Assembly: GCA_035638775.1 (NCBI GenBank)
Contig: DASQZJ010000026.1
Location: 1 to 15,208 of the forward strand
Direction: 5' to 3'
From: DASQZJ01 sp035638775
Lineage (GTDB): Bacteria; Pseudomonadota; Gammaproteobacteria; UBA5335; SLRW01
Length of the DNA stretch: 15,208 nucleotides
This document shows positions 13,120 through 15,208 of this stretch, piece by piece. Within the stretch, counting starts at the first letter, position 1; every line of letters starts with the position of its first letter. The position numbers and the translations under genes are program-made. A model generated the notes under the pieces. That model saw only the letters and a program-made list of their open reading frames with translations, was not told where the DNA came from and did no database searches.

Positions 13120-14949
13120 ATGTCCAACAAGCACCGGATCCTTCCATTCTCCGTCCTGCTCGTCGCCGGGTCGCTCGCCCCGGCACACGCCGGTTCCATG
13201 TCCCTCTCGCCGGTGGTGGTCACCGCGACGCGCTCGCCCGAGACCGCCAGCCGGGTGGTCGCGCCGGTGCAGGTGATTACGCGCGCCGACATCGAGCGCA
13301 GCCAGGCCAGCTCGCTGCCGGACCTGCTGGCCGGTATGCCCGGCGTCCAGGTGAGCACCAGCGGCGGTTACGGCAAGGTCAGCAGCCTGTTCCTGCGCGG
13401 CACCAACGCCAACCAGATGCTGGTGCTGGTCGACGGCGTGCGCTTCGGGTCGGTCACCAGTGGCACCGCGCCCTGGTCGCAGATCCCGCTGTCGCAGATC
13501 CAGCGCATCGAGATCGTACGTGGACCGGTCTCCAGCCTCTACGGCGCCAACGCCATCGGCGGGGTGATCCAGATCTTCACCCGCAAGCCGACCCCGAAAC
13601 GGCGGGTCACCGCCAGCGTCGGCGGCGGGACCTACCGCACCGGCAAGGCCTCCGCCAGCATCTCGGGGCACACGGGCCGCACCGGCTACAGTCTGACCCT
13701 CGGCCACTTCCACACCGACGGCTACGACGTGCAGAAAAACGGCGTGCCCAGCGGCTACGGCTACAAGACCCCGAACCAGCCGGACGCCGACGGCTACCGC
13801 AGCAACTCCGTGTCGGGCTGGCTCACCCACGGCTTCGCCGGCGGCGTGCGGGTCAAGGGCCACTTCCTGCGCGCGCAGGGCCGCACGGACTATGATGGCA
13901 GCTTCCAGAACGCGACCGACTTCGTGAACCAGGTCGGCGGCGCCTCCGTGCGGGTGCCGGTCACGGGGCGCTGGAGCACCACGCTCCAGGCGGGCAGCAG
14001 CCTGGACCAGAACGACAACCTGGACAACGGCGTCCACAGCTCCACGTTCAACTCGCGCATCGACAGCGGATCCTGGCTCAACCGCATCGACCTGGGCCGG
14101 CATCAGGACCTCACCGTGGGTGCCGACTACCGCCGTGAGAGCGTGGCCAGCGACACCCATTACGACCACAGCCGGCGCCACAATCTCGGAGCGTTCGCGC
14201 TGGACCAGCTCTACTTCGGGCGCAACACGCTCCAGGCCAGCGTGCGCCACGATCGCAACTCCGCCTACGGCGACCAGAACACCGGCTCGATCGCCTGGGG
14301 CTACCGCCTGGCGCACGGGCTGCGCGTCACCGCCAGCTACGGCAGCGCCTTCGACGCACCCACCTTCAACGACCTCTACTACCCGGGCTTTTCCAACCCG
14401 AAGCTCTCGCCGGAGCGCTCCCACGGCGGCGGCCTGGGCCTGAAACAGCGCTTCTCGCGCGGGCACTGGGAGGTGCACGCCTTCCGTAGCGACGTCCGCG
14501 ACCTGATCCAGCTCGCCGGCCCGGCCTTTCAGCCCGAGAATGTCGCCCGGGCCCGCATCGACGGGGCAGAGGCATCCGGCCTGTACCGGATCGGTGCCTG
14601 GCGCACCTATGCCGCGGCCACCTGGCTGGATCCCCGGGACCGCTCCACCGGTGAGATGCTGGCCCGGCGCAGCCGCTGGAGCGGGCGCGCGGAGCTGGAC
14701 CGGAAGCTGGGCCGGCTGAGTGTCGGCACGGTGGTCCGGGCACGCAGCTACAGCTATGACAACGCGTCCAACAGCATCCGCCTCGGGGGATTCACAACGG
14801 TTGGTCTGCACGCCAGCTATTCCCTCACCCGGCACTTGACCCTTGCAGGGCGCATCGCCAACCTTTTCGATCGCAGCTACACCACGGCCTATACTTACCG
14901 GCAGCCGGGACGGACGGTGTTCGCCAGCATCCGCTATCGGGGGCTTTAG
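13120..14949 (+). CDS. btuB: TonB-dependent vitamin B12 outer-membrane receptor
   Basis: This 609-residue outer-membrane beta-barrel receptor, the size of E. coli BtuB, imports cobalamin using TonB energy. A signal peptide occupies residues 1-24 (basic start, hydrophobic ILPFSVLLVAGSLA, cleavage after PAHA). A TonB box follows at about 30-38 (SPVVVTATR). The plug domain spans roughly 39-160, with LPDLLAGMPGVQV (66-78), FLRGTNANQMLVLVDGVR (91-108) and EIVRGPVSSLYGANAIGGVI (131-150). The rest shows alternating amphipathic strands ending in TVFASIRYRGL; the final residue is Leu rather than the usual aromatic. The start at 13120 has GGAG at 13108-13111, 8 bases away, and begins the signal peptide, although the frame is open upstream. 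The cobalamin riboswitch in the leader supports B12 over siderophore specificity. No btuCDF genes are in the window. Confidence 0.95.
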   Translation: MSNKHRILPFSVLLVAGSLAPAHAGSMSLSPVVVTATRSPETASRVVAPVQVITRADIERSQASSLPDLLAGMPGVQVSTSGGYGKVSSLFLRGTNANQMLVLVDGVRFGSVTSGTAPWSQIPLSQIQRIEIVRGPVSSLYGANAIGGVIQIFTRKPTPKRRVTASVGGGTYRTGKASASISGHTGRTGYSLTLGHFHTDGYDVQKNGVPSGYGYKTPNQPDADGYRSNSVSGWLTHGFAGGVRVKGHFLRAQGRTDYDGSFQNATDFVNQVGGASVRVPVTGRWSTTLQAGSSLDQNDNLDNGVHSSTFNSRIDSGSWLNRIDLGRHQDLTVGADYRRESVASDTHYDHSRRHNLGAFALDQLYFGRNTLQASVRHDRNSAYGDQNTGSIAWGYRLAHGLRVTASYGSAFDAPTFNDLYYPGFSNPKLSPERSHGGGLGLKQRFSRGHWEVHAFRSDVRDLIQLAGPAFQPENVARARIDGAEASGLYRIGAWRTYAAATWLDPRDRSTGEMLARRSRWSGRAELDRKLGRLSVGTVVRARSYSYDNASNSIRLGGFTTVGLHASYSLTRHLTLAGRIANLFDRSYTTAYTYRQPGRTVFASIRYRGL

Positions 14950-14981
14950 CCCCTGGCGACGGCGGGGCCGTCGCCAGGGGC
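14949..14981 (+). terminator. Strong hairpin at the end of btuB
   Basis: The 14-base arms at 14949-14962 and 14968-14981 are perfectly complementary with a 5-base loop. The left arm begins at the last base of the btuB stop codon. Only AGTGTTAAG follows, not a T-run, so it may be a weak intrinsic terminator or a 3'-end stabiliser. It is the strongest RNA hairpin in the window. Confidence 0.6.
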
Positions 14982-14982
14982 A

Positions 14983-14997
14983 GTGTTAAGTGTTAAG
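14983..14997. repeat. Right copy of the 15-base inverted repeat
   Basis: GTGTTAAGTGTTAAG is the exact reverse complement of 12645-12659. It lies directly after the btuB hairpin and abuts, or shares a base with, the end of the insertion sequence. Confidence 0.7.
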
Positions 14998-15208
14998 GAA
15001 GCTCTGATCATTTCAGGCCGTACGACCCGGGCGGCGGATTTTGCGACTTGGCGGGGAAAAATGGCCGGATCCGGGCCCGGTTTCCGTCTTTTCCCGCCTT
15101 CACTGCCGATTTTTTCGGTTCGGCAGCGAACTCCGGGCGCACCTCACCTACCGGTGCGCCAACACCGGCCTTCGGGCCATGTACAGGTTGACCAGGGCGC
15201 AAGCCACC
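14997..15208 (-). mobile_element. End of an insertion sequence, probably IS5-like (cut by the window edge)
   Basis: The sequence from about 14997 begins with GGAAGCTCTGATCA, which looks like an insertion-sequence terminal repeat. It is followed by the 3' end of a transposase reading on the - strand toward this terminus. The four bases before the putative end are TTAA, compatible with the YTAR-type target used by IS5-group elements. The other end lies outside the window, so neither the matching terminal repeat nor the target duplication can be seen. Confidence 0.6.
15008..15208 (-). pseudogene. IS5-like transposase, C-terminal end, apparently frameshifted
   Basis: Reading on the - strand from the window edge, one frame gives VACALVNLYMARRPVLAHR and stops at 15148-15150. 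The string ALVNLYMARR resembles the last helix of IS5-type transposases (typically ALxNLYxxRRRL). The next frame, overlapping the end of this one, continues APVGEVRPEFAAEPKK and runs to a TGA at 15008-15010, about 11 bases from the element end. In the relatives I remember, the NLYxARRRL stretch runs directly into a GEVRP-type tail, so a single-base deletion around 15151-15163 may have split one gene. Family assignment is from memory of C-terminal patterns only. The catalytic DDE residues lie outside the window. Confidence 0.45.

Noticed and set aside
12822..13895. 357-codon + strand frame overlapping the riboswitch and the start of btuB
   Set aside because: Arg/Pro/Ala-rich, without a start signal, and it conflicts with both the RNA element and btuB.
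12769..14835. 688-codon - strand frame across the riboswitch and btuB
   Set aside because: It would be antisense to a well-supported riboswitch and a BtuB with signal peptide and TonB box. Its composition is typical of a GC-rich shadow frame.

Overview
This is a high-G+C bacterial chromosome segment. Every long gene reads on the + strand, and only an insertion-sequence remnant at the right edge reads on the - strand. The gene set (an EmrAB-type efflux pair, a BtuB-type outer-membrane B12 receptor, a fused transaldolase/phosphoglucose isomerase) points to a Gram-negative proteobacterium, most likely gammaproteobacterial. That placement is inferred from gene content and no marker gene here fixes it.

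Region 1 (1-3662) is a drug-efflux locus. The C-terminal end of one DHA2/EmrB-type transporter is followed by a MarR-family repressor, an EmrA-type membrane fusion protein (GTG start) and a complete second EmrB-type transporter. The two transporters are paralogues. No TolC-type outer membrane partner is in the window. A 275-base gap follows.

Region 2 (3938-12483) is a dense sugar-phosphate cluster: tal-pgi fusion, gnd (short form), zwf, a histidine phosphatase resembling yeast Shb17, pgl and tkt. Together they cover the oxidative pentose phosphate branch (Zwf, Pgl, Gnd), carbon rearrangement (Tkt, Tal) and return of fructose-6-phosphate to glucose-6-phosphate (Pgi), which is nearly a full oxidative pentose phosphate cycle. 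Ribulose-5-phosphate epimerase and ribose-5-phosphate isomerase are absent and must lie elsewhere. The phosphatase may act on a sugar bisphosphate such as sedoheptulose-1,7-bisphosphate. That is inferred from sequence resemblance and context.

Region 3 (12484-14981) holds a 636-base non-coding stretch with a good sigma70-type promoter, a cobalamin riboswitch with an unusual extra hairpin in the loop after the GCCGG stem strand, a probable start-site-masking expression platform, then btuB and a strong terminator-like hairpin. Perfect 15-base inverted copies of a (TTAACAC)-type repeat lie at 12645-12659 and 14983-14997, bracketing the whole riboswitch-btuB unit.

Region 4 (14997-15208) is the end of an insertion sequence, probably IS5-like, inserted against the right-hand repeat. 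Its transposase reads on the - strand and appears frameshifted near its C terminus.

I found no CRISPR array, tRNA, rRNA or phage gene. The best leads for something less described are the Shb17-like phosphatase inside a pentose phosphate operon, the modified B12 riboswitch, and the inverted repeats around the btuB unit.
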